Part shown: positions 1 through 8,074 of the stretch, piece after piece
Position numbering within the stretch: position 1 is the first letter of the stretch
Layout of the letters: every line of letters begins with the position of its first letter
Source: Pseudorhizobium endolithicum
Lineage (GTDB): Bacteria > Pseudomonadota > Alphaproteobacteria > Rhizobiales > Rhizobiaceae
Assembly (NCBI RefSeq): GCF_902153245.2
Contig: NZ_CABFWF030000008.1
Span: 124,001-188,000 of the forward strand
Direction of reading: 5' to 3'
Length of the DNA: 64,000 nt
Position numbers and translations under genes: made by a program
Notes under the pieces: model-generated
What the model saw: only the letters and a program-made list of their open reading frames with translations
What the model was told of the DNA's origin: nothing
Databases searched by the model: none

Positions 1-1525
1 GCGCCTCTTCACCCTCTTGCCGCCGGTCATGCCCGGCCTGGTGGCCTTCGCCGTCCTCGTCGACCGGTGACAGCCGCTCCACGTCGCGTTCGTCTTCGTC
101 CGGTTGTCCGGGCACCGCGGGATAGGCCACGAACGCCGGAACAAGGCCTTCGCGGACCACCGCCGGCGCCGCCATCGGGAGGAAGAGGGCCTGTTCTATC
201 AGCCTCTCGACACCGCCTTCCTGTACCGCATTCGGGACGGAGGACGCAGGGACGGGCAGCGGCGCAGTTGCAGCCACATCAGTATTCAAGAGCGAGGATG
301 CGGCGGGTTTTCCTGCAGCGTTTCCCGTTAGACCGGGAATGTCGGCCGCCGGATCGGACGATCCGGTCGTCTCGTAGGTTGAGAGGGATGCCCCCGGCGG
401 CACGAAGCCTTTCGCGCCGCCCGACCCTTCCGCGGCAGGAGAACCTCCGGAAATCCTGCCGGCAAGATATCGTACGTCCTGCGGCAGCGGCCTTCCTTCC
501 TCCAGGCGCTGCGCCATTCGTACCAGTTCCGGCGCGTCGTAGATCACAACCGCACCTCGAATGGAGGCGGGACGCGAAGCTTCGGCGGGAGCCGGGTTGC
601 CGGCGGGATGCGAGGGGGAAGCAGCGCGACGCTGCTGCGCCGGGATCTCGCCTCCCGACAGGTCGTCTTGTGGCGGCATGGCGGAGGCGGCTACGCCTCC
701 AGGCCGCGCCGGGCTAGCCGCTTCACGGGAGGCAGGCACATTGCCCTCCGTCAGATCCGGTTTCACCGCCATGATTGCCTCCGCATGCGGCGGCTGTTGA
801 GGCGTCGGGCGCGAGGATGCACCCCCGGCAAGACCGATTTCTCCGGCCCGTTGCGGCTGCGATGCGACAACCCCTCCGGCAGCGTCCGGAAGCCCTGCCT
901 CCGTCTGCGGAGGGACCACTGCTACGCTTTGTGATCCTGCGAGGGAGGGGGGAGCTCCGCCCGGCGGGTAGGAAGGGGCAGACGACAACCTCGCCAAGGC
1001 CGGATGGCTCGCCCAGGGCTCCGAAGCCGCATTCTGACGGTAAGAACTGACGACGGCCCTGGCGGCAGGGTCGCGCTCGGACACCTGGCCGGTCTCGATG
1101 TAGGCGTTCAGGCGGGCCGCCTCCGGGCCTAGGGGATTTTCGAGGATTTCGGTGAGCATCCGCAACGTCATGCTGCGTGTCAGTTGCATCAGGGCCTGCT
1201 CCAGCACCGCGCGCTGGGCCGCTGTCAGCGATTTCAGCCCTTCCGCCAGCCGGTGAGCGTAGTCGACCAGGCTTTCGCCTTCGCGCCGGCTGATCTTAAG
1301 GTAGTTGCCGACCGTTTCGGCGAAGATCGATAGACCCTGGGCGAGATGCAGCTGTCCCGACAGAGACAGAAGATCAAGCCGCCCGCTGCTGAGATAGCTG
1401 ACCGGCGAGGGCGAAGAGGGGACGCTTGCGGCAGCGGTCGCCGCGACAAGTGGGCGGATGACGTGCCGGCCGGCGGTCTGGTAATCGGTGGAGGCGCTCA
1501 AGGCAGCGCCAAGGGGCGGCAGCAT
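1..1525 (-). CDS. Unrecognised protein, Ala/Pro/Gly-rich, C-terminus cut by window edge
   Basis: The minus strand is open without a stop from about 1537 to base 1, so the gene runs off the left edge; about 508 codons are visible. I prefer the ATG at 1525 because GGAG lies 6 bases upstream; an in-frame ATG at 1537 is possible. The first ~150 residues look folded and helical, including the stretch SRREGESLVDYAHRLAEGL, while the rest is low-complexity Ala/Pro/Gly/Ser with a short ordered segment near VVIYDAPELVRMAQRLEEG. I see no signal peptide or membrane segment. It lies about 200 bases downstream of another unrecognised gene on the same strand. Function unknown. The reading frame is convincing because codon use fits the neighbours and overlapping frames give only short shadow ORFs. 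Confidence 0.7.
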   Translation of the reverse strand, partial: MLPPLGAALSASTDYQTAGRHVIRPLVAATAAASVPSSPSPVSYLSSGRLDLLSLSGQLHLAQGLSIFAETVGNYLKISRREGESLVDYAHRLAEGLKSLTAAQRAVLEQALMQLTRSMTLRMLTEILENPLGPEAARLNAYIETGQVSERDPAARAVVSSYRQNAASEPWASHPALARLSSAPSYPPGGAPPSLAGSQSVAVVPPQTEAGLPDAAGGVVASQPQRAGEIGLAGGASSRPTPQQPPHAEAIMAVKPDLTEGNVPASREAASPARPGGVAASAMPPQDDLSGGEIPAQQRRAASPSHPAGNPAPAEASRPASIRGAVVIYDAPELVRMAQRLEEGRPLPQDVRYLAGRISGGSPAAEGSGGAKGFVPPGASLSTYETTGSSDPAADIPGLTGNAAGKPAASSLLNTDVAATAPLPVPASSVPNAVQEGGVERLIEQALFLPMAAPAVVREGLVPAFVAYPAVPGQPDEDERDVERLSPVDEDGEGHQAGHDRRQEGEEA

Positions 1526-1658
1526 GACCTGCTCCATGTCTTCGCGTTGGCAAGACAGATCGGCTACAGCGGTTCAGTGTTTTCGCAGCGTTCGGCGCTG
1601 CGGCCGCGACGCCTCATGGCGTCACCAATGCCGATAATGCGTTAGAATTTCTTAAAAA

Positions 1659-1676
1659 TGCTAACAAATTGCTAAC
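1659..1676. repeat. Direct repeat TGCTAAC x2 with 11-bp period
   Basis: TGCTAAC occurs at 1659-1665 and again at 1670-1676, exactly one helical turn apart, inside an AT-rich patch (about 1640-1690) of an otherwise GC-rich sequence. It lies upstream of the minus-strand gene starting at 1525. This could be a regulator-binding site. A weak minus-strand promoter (TTGTTA-N17-TAACGC) overlaps the patch. No known regulator is recognised. Confidence 0.35.
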
Positions 1677-1726
1677 ACGGGCGGAATTGCTTGACCTTTG
1701 CCAGAATATAGTGGCCCGAAGGGTGC

Positions 1727-2746
1727 CTATGCGGCCAGCTTCTTCTTGAGCAGCTGGTAGAGGCCGATCTCGTCCACCGAGACGGGCAGGACCTCGACCT
1801 TGGTCACAGCCTCTGCGCTCAGTTCCTCGTGGGCTTCCGCATTCAGCTCGGTAACCTCTCCCGGCACGGCATCCTCAACGGGATGGGCAATATCGGTTGC
1901 AGGGCCGGCAGGCGGCGCATCCGTATCCGCTTCCGTATTCCGTGCCTGCTCCACCGTCGCACCGAGAAGCAGGACGATGTCCGCGTCCGTCGTAGCGGCG
2001 CCTGATCCCGTTCCATGTCCGATGTCGGGCTTGACCGCCCGGTCATTGTGCTCTTCGAGAGCGTCCTGCATTTGCTGGACGTCTTCCAGCTTTTCGGACG
2101 CCTCAAGCGCCTGGATGTCCTGCTGCCGCTCTGCGCGGGCCTCGGCATCCTCGACGCGGGTCGGGTCATAGCCCTGAGGGCCGAGTTTCAACTCCTCCAG
2201 CGTCTTCGGATCGGCCACATCATTGAGCCGCTGCAGTACGCGCGATACGTCAAAATCCGCCTTGCCGCCATTGGCGACCTTGGTCAGTCCCTCAAGCAGG
2301 CGGCTGTTGTCGTCGCCATACGGATTCTTGATAGCCGCGATCACCGTGGCCAACGAAACGCCCGCCGCCTTCAGCCCAAGCTCTTCCTCCAGCTTGGCGG
2401 CGTCGAGACCGAGGTCCTTGACGGCCTCCTCGATAGCACGTCCCAGCGCAAAACCCGAGCGCTCCTCTTCCAGATCGAGACCAAGCTTGGCAGCCAGTCG
2501 TTCTATCAGCTGTATCTTGAGTTCGTTCGGGTCGACGTTGTTCAAGCCAAACAGCGCCTCCGCAATTTTTTCGCGCGCACGTTTGGCCTCTGTGCCGGCG
2601 CTGACGCGTGCTTCGGCGATGGGGTCTCTCTTCGCGCCCCGCGCCTGCTCCTCCTCCTGCCGCCGACGCTCCTCGATGCTGTCGAGCGCAGCCTGCATGA
2701 TGCCTCTGGCCGCCAGTCCCGCTGTCTGCTGCGTTGGAAGAAGCAT
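1727..2746 (-). CDS. Unrecognised charged, helical protein of 339 residues
   Basis: ATG start at 2746 with GAGG a few bases upstream. The protein is rich in Glu, Asp, Ala, Lys and Arg. Residues ~20-70 (EERRRQEEEQ and following) and ~205-240 look like charged helices or coiled coil. The middle (~75-185) may be globular, and the C-terminal third is acidic and probably disordered, ending in a basic LLKKKLAA tail. No signal peptide or transmembrane segment is visible. It is transcribed in the same direction as the unrecognised gene that starts at 1525; the 200-base gap and its AT-rich patch suggest separate control. I do not recognise the family. It is likely a real rhizobial hypothetical protein, given its length and the RBS. 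Confidence 0.7.
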   Translation of the reverse strand: MLLPTQQTAGLAARGIMQAALDSIEERRRQEEEQARGAKRDPIAEARVSAGTEAKRAREKIAEALFGLNNVDPNELKIQLIERLAAKLGLDLEEERSGFALGRAIEEAVKDLGLDAAKLEEELGLKAAGVSLATVIAAIKNPYGDDNSRLLEGLTKVANGGKADFDVSRVLQRLNDVADPKTLEELKLGPQGYDPTRVEDAEARAERQQDIQALEASEKLEDVQQMQDALEEHNDRAVKPDIGHGTGSGAATTDADIVLLLGATVEQARNTEADTDAPPAGPATDIAHPVEDAVPGEVTELNAEAHEELSAEAVTKVEVLPVSVDEIGLYQLLKKKLAA

Positions 2747-2829
2747 AGCCTCACCGTCCCTTTCCAGGCGGCAGGCTAGGTTAGATAGGTTAACGCCGGC
2801 ATAACAGGTCGAAGCAGCAAGGAAGAGCG

Positions 2830-3453
2830 TCAGCTATGGGCGAAGATATCGGTCTCCTCCCAACCCAACAGGTCGAGCTTGGCACGGGTGGGTAGGAACT
2901 CGAAGCAAGCTTCGGCCATTTCGAGCCGGCCGTCCCTTTTCAGCCGGGCCGTCAACCGCTCCGCCAGGGAATGCAGATAAAGAACGTCCGATGCCGCATA
3001 CTCCAGCTGGGCGGGGGACAAGATCTCCGCGGCCCAATCCGACTGCTGCTGCGCCTTCGATACGTCGATATCGAGCAGTTCCTTGAGATTGTCCTTCAGT
3101 CCGTGGCGGTCGGTGTAGGTTCGCGCGAGCCGCGACGCGATCTTCGTGCAGAACACCGGCGTCGTAGTGACGCCGAAGGTATGGAAGAGAACCGCGATAT
3201 CGAAGCGACCATAGTGAAAGATCTTCCGCCGGGATGAATCGGCGAGCATGGCGACGAGGTTCGGCGCCTCCTTTTGGCCCGCGGAGATCCGGATCACATC
3301 CGCCGTTCCGTCACCTGGCGAAAGCTGCACCACGCAGAGCCTGTCGCGGCGGGGCACCAGCCCCAGCGTCTCGGTATCGATGGCGATATCGTCCGTGTAA
3401 CGGCTTGCATCCGTGGCCGAGATGTCACCTTCGTGATAGCGAATGCTGCTCAT
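2830..3453 (-). CDS. nrnC: NrnC-type nanoRNase / short ribonuclease D family 3'-5' exonuclease
   Basis: A 207-residue DEDDy exonuclease. Exo I is IAIDTETLG (D26, E28), Exo II is FHYGRFDIAVL (D85), and Exo III is YAASDVLYL with Y152 and D156, so all five catalytic residues are present. The length matches NrnC of Bartonella and other alphaproteobacteria (about 206 residues) and is far shorter than RNase D, which carries HRDC domains. In lineages without Orn, NrnC degrades 2-5-nt RNAs and pGpG to mononucleotides, finishing RNA and c-di-GMP turnover in the cytoplasm. ATG start at 3453 with GAGGG upstream. It is divergent from the small RNA at 3625. The family is near certain; the NrnC assignment rests on length and taxon. 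Confidence 0.9.
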   Translation of the reverse strand: MSSIRYHEGDISATDASRYTDDIAIDTETLGLVPRRDRLCVVQLSPGDGTADVIRISAGQKEAPNLVAMLADSSRRKIFHYGRFDIAVLFHTFGVTTTPVFCTKIASRLARTYTDRHGLKDNLKELLDIDVSKAQQQSDWAAEILSPAQLEYAASDVLYLHSLAERLTARLKRDGRLEMAEACFEFLPTRAKLDLLGWEETDIFAHS

Positions 3454-3589
3454 TTTACCCTCTCATGTTCTCTACGAGGCAATGCCACAGCGACCTTCTT
3501 CCGGCAAGCAGGCGGCGGATAAAGTCGCCGCGACAGGCGAAGATAAAGCGAGCCTTGCATAAAACGCATTGCTGCGATGCAGCAAAGCT

Positions 3590-3618
3590 CTTGGCAATGC
3601 GCCCGGCGCAGCCTATAT
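3590..3618 (+). promoter_or_regulatory. Sigma-70-type promoter of the small RNA
   Basis: CTTGGC (3590-3595), a 17-base spacer and CTATAT (3613-3618) match the rhizobial housekeeping promoter CTTGAC-N17-CTATAT at all but one position. Transcription should start near 3625, just before the first hairpin of the small RNA. Confidence 0.7.
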
Positions 3619-3624
3619 CTCACC

Positions 3625-3748
3625 CATCGAAGCGACGCACTCCTCCTCCCAGCGTCGTTAGATACGGATCGGCAATCTCCTCCTCCTCCCAATTGCCGAT
3701 CAAGTTTAAAGCCCGACGCACCTCCTCCCGCGTCGGGCTTTTTCCTTT
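3625..3748 (+). ncRNA. Trans-acting sRNA with three anti-Shine-Dalgarno hairpin loops (alpha-r14/NfeR1- or cuckoo-like)
   Basis: Three consecutive hairpins are visible. Stem 1 is 3631-3638/3652-3659 with loop ACTCCTCCTCCCA. Stem 2 is a perfect 10-bp stem, 3667-3676/3692-3701, with loop CTCCTCCTCCTCCCA. Stem 3 is a perfect 12-bp stem, 3708-3719/3730-3741, with loop ACCTCCTCCC, and runs into a T-rich tail, making it the terminator. Every loop exposes CCTCC, complementary to a Shine-Dalgarno GGAGG. Rhizobial alpha-r14 (NfeR1) and the CUCCUCCC cuckoo/CcsR RNAs have this architecture and size (about 120 nt) and repress translation of several mRNAs. A good promoter precedes it. Structure and family resemblance are direct; regulatory targets are not known. 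It occupies most of the 415-base gap between nrnC and the lipoprotein gene. Confidence 0.88.
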
Positions 3749-3868
3749 TCCGAGCACAGTTCAGATCGGCCGCTTCCAGTCCGGCGGAAGAGTTTTGCGT
3801 CGTCCCCGCGCCTGCTGGCGCAGGTCAAGAATGGGTTCGTGATTGACATCCTCTCCCGATCCCGCTGA

Positions 3869-5137
3869 ATGGACGGCATGACAACCGGCGCCGCCCTCAT
3901 CCCAGGTCGCCTGCAGGCGCTCCTTCTCCCGCTCCTCGTGGCCGTGAGCCTTTCCGGCTGCGCAGGCCGGGCCGAAGGCGTGCTTGTGCCCACGGCCGAT
4001 GCCGCGACCACGCCTGGCACACAGGTCGACATGCTGGTGGCGACGACCCGTTCTCCTTCCGAAAACCCAGGCATCCTGTTTTCCGGAGAGCGTGGCACTG
4101 GCCTCAAGATCACCGACATCGCGGTTTCCATCCCGCCGGAAGCAAATCGGAAGGTCGGGGAGGTCCAGTGGCCAAAGAAGCTGCCCGCGGATCCGACGCG
4201 TGAGTTCGCCACGGCGCGCGTCCTGCCGGTCGATAAGGCGGACGCCCGGGACTGGCTCGTCCGCCACCTGCCGCCCAGCGGCCGCGTGCTCGTGTTCGTC
4301 CACGGGTTCAACAACCGCTACGAGGACGCCGTCTACCGATTCGCCCAGATCGTTCACGATTCCGGAACGGATGTCGCACCGATCCTGTTCACCTGGCCTT
4401 CGCGCGCCTCGATCTTCGACTACAACTACGACAAGGAAAGCACGAACTATTCGCGCGACGCGCTCGAAGAGATGCTGGACGCCATTACGGACGACCCGAA
4501 GGTCCGGGAGGTCACCGTCATGGCCCATTCCATGGGTTCGTGGCTGACGGTCGAGGCGCTGCGGCAGATGGCCATCCGCGACGGGCGGGTTGCGCCGAAG
4601 ATCCAGAACGTCATCCTCGCCTCCCCCGATCTCGATGTCGACGTCTTCGGGCAGCAGTACAAGGCGCTGGGGCCCAGCCGCCCGGACTTTACCTTGTTCG
4701 TTTCGCGCGACGACCGCGCGCTGCAACTGTCGCGGCGGATATCCGGCAATATCGATCGCCTCGGCCAGATCGACCCTTCCGTGGAGCCTTACCGGACCCA
4801 GTTCGAGGCAGCGGGCATCTCCATCATAGACCTCACGGCGCTCCAGAGCGGGGACCCGCTGAATCATGGCAAGTTCGCGCAGAGCCCCCAGGTGGTGCAG
4901 TTGATCGGGACGCGGCTGCTGGCGGGGCAAACAATCACGGACTCCAATATCGGCCTTGGCGACCGGATCGGGGCAGTGGCACTCGGGACGGCACAGACCG
5001 TCGGTGGTGTGGCCAGCGCCACCGTGAACGCGCCAATTGCAGTCTTCGACGCCAACACGCGTCGCAACTACGACGAGCAGCTCCGTCGCGTGGGACGCTC
5101 CTTCGAAAACACCATCATCTCCACCATTCCCCAGTAG
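3869..5137 (+). CDS. Alpha/beta-hydrolase lipoprotein, DUF900 family
   Basis: 422 residues. The N-terminus is a lipoprotein signal with lipobox LSGC (C31), so the protein is probably anchored in the envelope. The hydrolase core shows VFVHGFNNRYEDA (about 143-154, oxyanion side) and the nucleophile elbow MAHSMGSW with S221, followed by a plausible late acid/His region (NHGKFAQSP). This pattern is DUF900/COG4782, an esterase-like family of unknown substrate. The first ATG (3869) or the second (3878) could start translation; neither has a strong RBS. It lies downstream of the small RNA, whose terminator separates them, and converges on the ABC ATPase gene with only 9 bases between. The substrate is not deducible. 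The long minus-strand frame over it is a shadow. Confidence 0.85.
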   Translation: MDGMTTGAALIPGRLQALLLPLLVAVSLSGCAGRAEGVLVPTADAATTPGTQVDMLVATTRSPSENPGILFSGERGTGLKITDIAVSIPPEANRKVGEVQWPKKLPADPTREFATARVLPVDKADARDWLVRHLPPSGRVLVFVHGFNNRYEDAVYRFAQIVHDSGTDVAPILFTWPSRASIFDYNYDKESTNYSRDALEEMLDAITDDPKVREVTVMAHSMGSWLTVEALRQMAIRDGRVAPKIQNVILASPDLDVDVFGQQYKALGPSRPDFTLFVSRDDRALQLSRRISGNIDRLGQIDPSVEPYRTQFEAAGISIIDLTALQSGDPLNHGKFAQSPQVVQLIGTRLLAGQTITDSNIGLGDRIGAVALGTAQTVGGVASATVNAPIAVFDANTRRNYDEQLRRVGRSFENTIISTIPQ

Positions 5138-5146
5138 GAAACATGG

Positions 5147-6151
5147 CTAGACCCGGACGGCCTTTCCATCCGCGTCGAAGCGGTGCAGGGCAGTCGCATC
5201 CGGGGTTGCGAAGACGGTGTCGTCTGCCGCATAGGGATGTTCGCCGAAGAGTCGGACCGTCAGCAAGCCAGCCGCTTCCGTGGCCAGGTAGACGATCGTG
5301 TCGGCTCCGAGATGCTCGACGTGCTCCACGCGCCCCTTCCAACTACCCGCTTCGCGCGACAGCGAGATATGTTCCGGCCGGATGCCGATCGTCCGGGCCC
5401 CCGGCTCGTTCAGGCGCGAGGCCTCGATGAAGTTCATCTGCGGGGAACCGATAAAGCCCGCCACGAAGAGGTTGGCGGGTCGGTTGTAAAGTTCCATCGG
5501 TGAGCCGATCTGCTCGATCGCCCCTCCATTCAGGACGACGATCTTGTCGGCGAGCGTCATCGCCTCCACCTGGTCGTGGGTGACGTAGATCATCGTCGCC
5601 TTCAGACGGCGATGCAGGGCAGCGATTTCCAGCCGCATGTGCACCCTGAGCGCCGCATCGAGATTGGACAGCGGTTCGTCGAACAGGAAGAGCTTCGGTT
5701 CGCGAACAATCGCCCGACCGATCGCGACACGCTGCCGCTGGCCGCCGGAAAGCTCCGCCGGGCGGCGAGCCAGGTACTGCTCGAGCGACAGCATGGTGGA
5801 AGCCTTTGCAACCCGCTCCTCGATTACCTCCTTCGATTCCCCCGCCTGCTTCAGGCCGAGCCCCATATTGTCCTTCACCGTCAGGTGCGGATAGAGCGCG
5901 TAGGACTGGAACACCATTGCGATCCCACGCTTTGCCGGCGGCGTGTTGACCACTTCCGCTCCGTCGATGCGAACACTTCCGGAGGTCGCATCCTCCAGGC
6001 CGGCGATCACCCGCAGCAGCGTCGATTTTCCGCAGCCGGAAGGGCCGACGAAGATCACGAACTCACCGTCCTTGACCTCGAGATCGATTCCTTTCAGCAC
6101 CTCATGCGTGCCGAAAGACTTGCGGATGGAGGAAAGCTGCAGCGAACCCAA
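5147..6151 (-). CDS. Sugar ABC transporter ATP-binding protein (MalK/UgpC type)
   Basis: 334 residues, cytoplasmic energiser of the ABC importer encoded upstream. Walker [10 protein letters not shown] (36-44), Q-loop [11 protein letters not shown], signature LSGGQRQR (134-141), Walker B LFLFDEP (155-161) and H-loop VTHDQVEAM are intact. About 100 C-terminal residues form the MOI/TOBE regulatory domain typical of carbohydrate importers. The start is TTG at 6151: AAGGAGG lies in the 12-base gap after the oxidoreductase gene at ideal spacing and there is no better ATG. It is the last gene of the left (minus) operon. Members of this subfamily can be shared between sugar importers; here the context points to an amino sugar. 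Confidence 0.93.
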   Translation of the reverse strand: MGSLQLSSIRKSFGTHEVLKGIDLEVKDGEFVIFVGPSGCGKSTLLRVIAGLEDATSGSVRIDGAEVVNTPPAKRGIAMVFQSYALYPHLTVKDNMGLGLKQAGESKEVIEERVAKASTMLSLEQYLARRPAELSGGQRQRVAIGRAIVREPKLFLFDEPLSNLDAALRVHMRLEIAALHRRLKATMIYVTHDQVEAMTLADKIVVLNGGAIEQIGSPMELYNRPANLFVAGFIGSPQMNFIEASRLNEPGARTIGIRPEHISLSREAGSWKGRVEHVEHLGADTIVYLATEAAGLLTVRLFGEHPYAADDTVFATPDATALHRFDADGKAVRV

Positions 6152-6163
6152 GGTCGTTCCTCC

Positions 6164-7228
6164 TTACAGAATGATCGGCGCGCCGGTGCGCACGCTCTGG
6201 TCTGCCGCCAGGCAGATGCGCAGCGACTGGACGGCGTCGTTCATGTGACGGTCGAGATCGATGTTCTCGCGGATCGCCTTCAGGACATAGGCCTGCTCCA
6301 GGTCGCAAAGGTCCTGGTGGCCCGGCTCGCCAGCCATTGCCAGATCCTCGTCCGGCCGCAGGAACCTGCCGTCCGGCCCGGTCTCCGCATCGTGCACCCG
6401 GATGAGCGAAGTCTTGGTATGGGTATCGATGTCGTCCGACTTGGCGTTCGGGTCCATGACGATCGAGACTGATCCCTTCGGCGACATGACGTCCTTCACG
6501 AAGAAGGCCGTTTCCGAGATCATCGGCCCCCAACCGGCCTCATACCAGCCCACGGAACCGTCGTCGAACATCACCTGCAGGTGGCCGTAGTTGTACATGT
6601 TCGGCGCCACCTCATCAGAAAGGCGCAGACCCATGCCACGCACCTGCACGGGCTTACCATCGGTGATCTGGCACATGACGTCGACATAATGCACGCCGCA
6701 ATCGACGATCGGCGATGTCGTCTGCATCAGCGCCTTGTGGGTCTCCCAGGTCGGGCCGGAGGACTGCTGGTTGAGGTTCATGCGGAAGACGTAAGGCGGG
6801 CCGAGCTTGCGCGCCTCCTCGATCAGCCGCATCCATGACGGATGGTGGCGCAGGATATACCCGATCACCAGCTTCCGTTGCGCCGCCTTTGCGGCTGCGA
6901 CGACACGCTCGGCATCCGCCACGGTGGTTGCCAGCGGCTTTTCCACGAAGACATGGCAGCCTGCCTCGAAGGCCATGACCGCGTAGTCGGCATGGCTGTC
7001 GGAATAGGTGCAGATGGAGCAGAGGTCCGGTTTCAGCGCGGCCAGCGCTTCGGGGAAAGACGGATGGATCGTATAGCCCTGCAATTCCTCCGGCAGCGTC
7101 ACCTCCGAGCGGTTGACGAGGCCGACGATCTCAAAGCCGGGATTGTTGTGGTAGGCCAGCGCATGGCTGCGGCCCATATTGCCGAGGCCGGCGACGAGGA
7201 CGCGGACGGGCTTAAATTCAGAACTCAC
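6164..7228 (-). CDS. Gfo/Idh/MocA-family NAD(P)-dependent oxidoreductase
   Basis: 354 residues. N-terminal Rossmann fold with VLVAGLGNMGRSHA (about 10-23), the family EKP motif (CHVFVEKPLAT) and the active-site segment DCGVHYVDVM in the C-terminal alpha/beta domain. The family oxidises or epimerises sugars, and some members use bound NAD in hydrolysis of N-acetylhexosaminides. The GTG start at 7228 overlaps the TGA of the permease gene (GTGA), so the two are translationally coupled. Its place inside a transporter operon divergent from amino-sugar genes suggests it acts on the imported sugar, perhaps modifying an N-acetylated or anhydro sugar before kinase and MurQ. The exact substrate cannot be read from sequence. 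Confidence 0.85.
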   Translation of the reverse strand: MSSEFKPVRVLVAGLGNMGRSHALAYHNNPGFEIVGLVNRSEVTLPEELQGYTIHPSFPEALAALKPDLCSICTYSDSHADYAVMAFEAGCHVFVEKPLATTVADAERVVAAAKAAQRKLVIGYILRHHPSWMRLIEEARKLGPPYVFRMNLNQQSSGPTWETHKALMQTTSPIVDCGVHYVDVMCQITDGKPVQVRGMGLRLSDEVAPNMYNYGHLQVMFDDGSVGWYEAGWGPMISETAFFVKDVMSPKGSVSIVMDPNAKSDDIDTHTKTSLIRVHDAETGPDGRFLRPDEDLAMAGEPGHQDLCDLEQAYVLKAIRENIDLDRHMNDAVQSLRICLAADQSVRTGAPIIL

Positions 7229-8064
7229 TTGACTGCTCCAGAGGTGATGCCGCGGATCAGTTGCCGCGAGAAAATGACGTAGAGAACCAGGACGGGCAGG
7301 ATGGCGAGCGACAGTGCCGACAGGACCGCGTTCCAGTTGGTGACGTACTGGCCGATGAACATCTGCGCGCCGAGCGTGATCGTCTTCGTCGCCTCGCCCG
7401 GCGCGAGGATCAGCGGGAACCAGAGGTCGTTCCAGATCGGGATCATGGTGAAGACGGCGACAGTCGCCATGGCCGGGCGCACCAGCGGCAGGACGAGGCG
7501 GAAGAAGATCGCATATTCCGATAGGCCGTCGATCCGCCCGGCATTCTTCAGATCGTCGGAGACGGTCCGCATGAACTCCGACAGGATGAAGATCGCGAGC
7601 GGCAGCCCCTGCGCCGTATAGACCAGGATCAGCGCGGTCCGCGTGTTGACCAGACCGGTGGCGACCATGCCCTGCAGGATCGCCACCGTACCGAGGCGGA
7701 TCGGGATCATGATGCCGAGCGCCAGATAGAGCCCCATCAGCATATTGCCCCGGAAGCGGTATTCCGACAGGGCGAAGGCCGCCATGGCGCCGAACAGCAG
7801 CACGAGCGCGATCGAAACCACCGTGACGATCAGGCTGTTCTGGAAATAGCCGAGGAAGTCGCCCTGGGCGAGCACGGTCTCGTAGCCGACCAGGCTGAAG
7901 GTCTTCGGGGTCGGAAGGGCCAGCGGCTCACGGAAGATGGCGTTCCTCGCCTTGAGCGAATTGACGAGCGTCAGGAAGACGGGGAAGAGCGCGATCAGCG
8001 TATAGGTGATCAACGCCAGATGGATTAGGCCGCTGCGGAGAAGGGAAGAACGTGCCTTGGACAT
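7225..8064 (-). CDS. Sugar ABC transporter permease (MalG/UgpE type)
   Basis: 279 residues with six hydrophobic segments. The conserved cytoplasmic EAA-type loop (DGLSEYAIFFRLVLPLVRP) contacts the ATPase. I start it at the ATG at 8064 (MSKARSSLL), which has GGGAGG 6-7 bases upstream; a longer frame to 8136 would overlap the upstream permease and has no RBS. It follows the MalF-type permease by 10 bases and overlaps the oxidoreductase start. Inner-membrane subunit; pairs with the 8075-9025 product. Confidence 0.92.
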   Translation of the reverse strand: MSKARSSLLRSGLIHLALITYTLIALFPVFLTLVNSLKARNAIFREPLALPTPKTFSLVGYETVLAQGDFLGYFQNSLIVTVVSIALVLLFGAMAAFALSEYRFRGNMLMGLYLALGIMIPIRLGTVAILQGMVATGLVNTRTALILVYTAQGLPLAIFILSEFMRTVSDDLKNAGRIDGLSEYAIFFRLVLPLVRPAMATVAVFTMIPIWNDLWFPLILAPGEATKTITLGAQMFIGQYVTNWNAVLSALSLAILPVLVLYVIFSRQLIRGITSGAVK

Positions 8065-8074
8065 CTCGCCTCCC

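Noticed and set aside
67..1050. Several overlapping plus-strand ORFs of 75-216 residues
   Set aside because: They are Arg/Pro-rich shadows of the uninterrupted minus-strand gene that runs off the left edge; none has an RBS or protein-like composition.
2015..2804. Plus-strand ORFs of 193 and 254 residues
   Set aside because: Antisense to the unrecognised 339-residue protein; no RBS and no family-like motifs.
3761..4930. 389-residue minus-strand ORF
   Set aside because: Antisense to the DUF900 lipoprotein, whose lipobox and GxSxG motif make the plus strand convincing.
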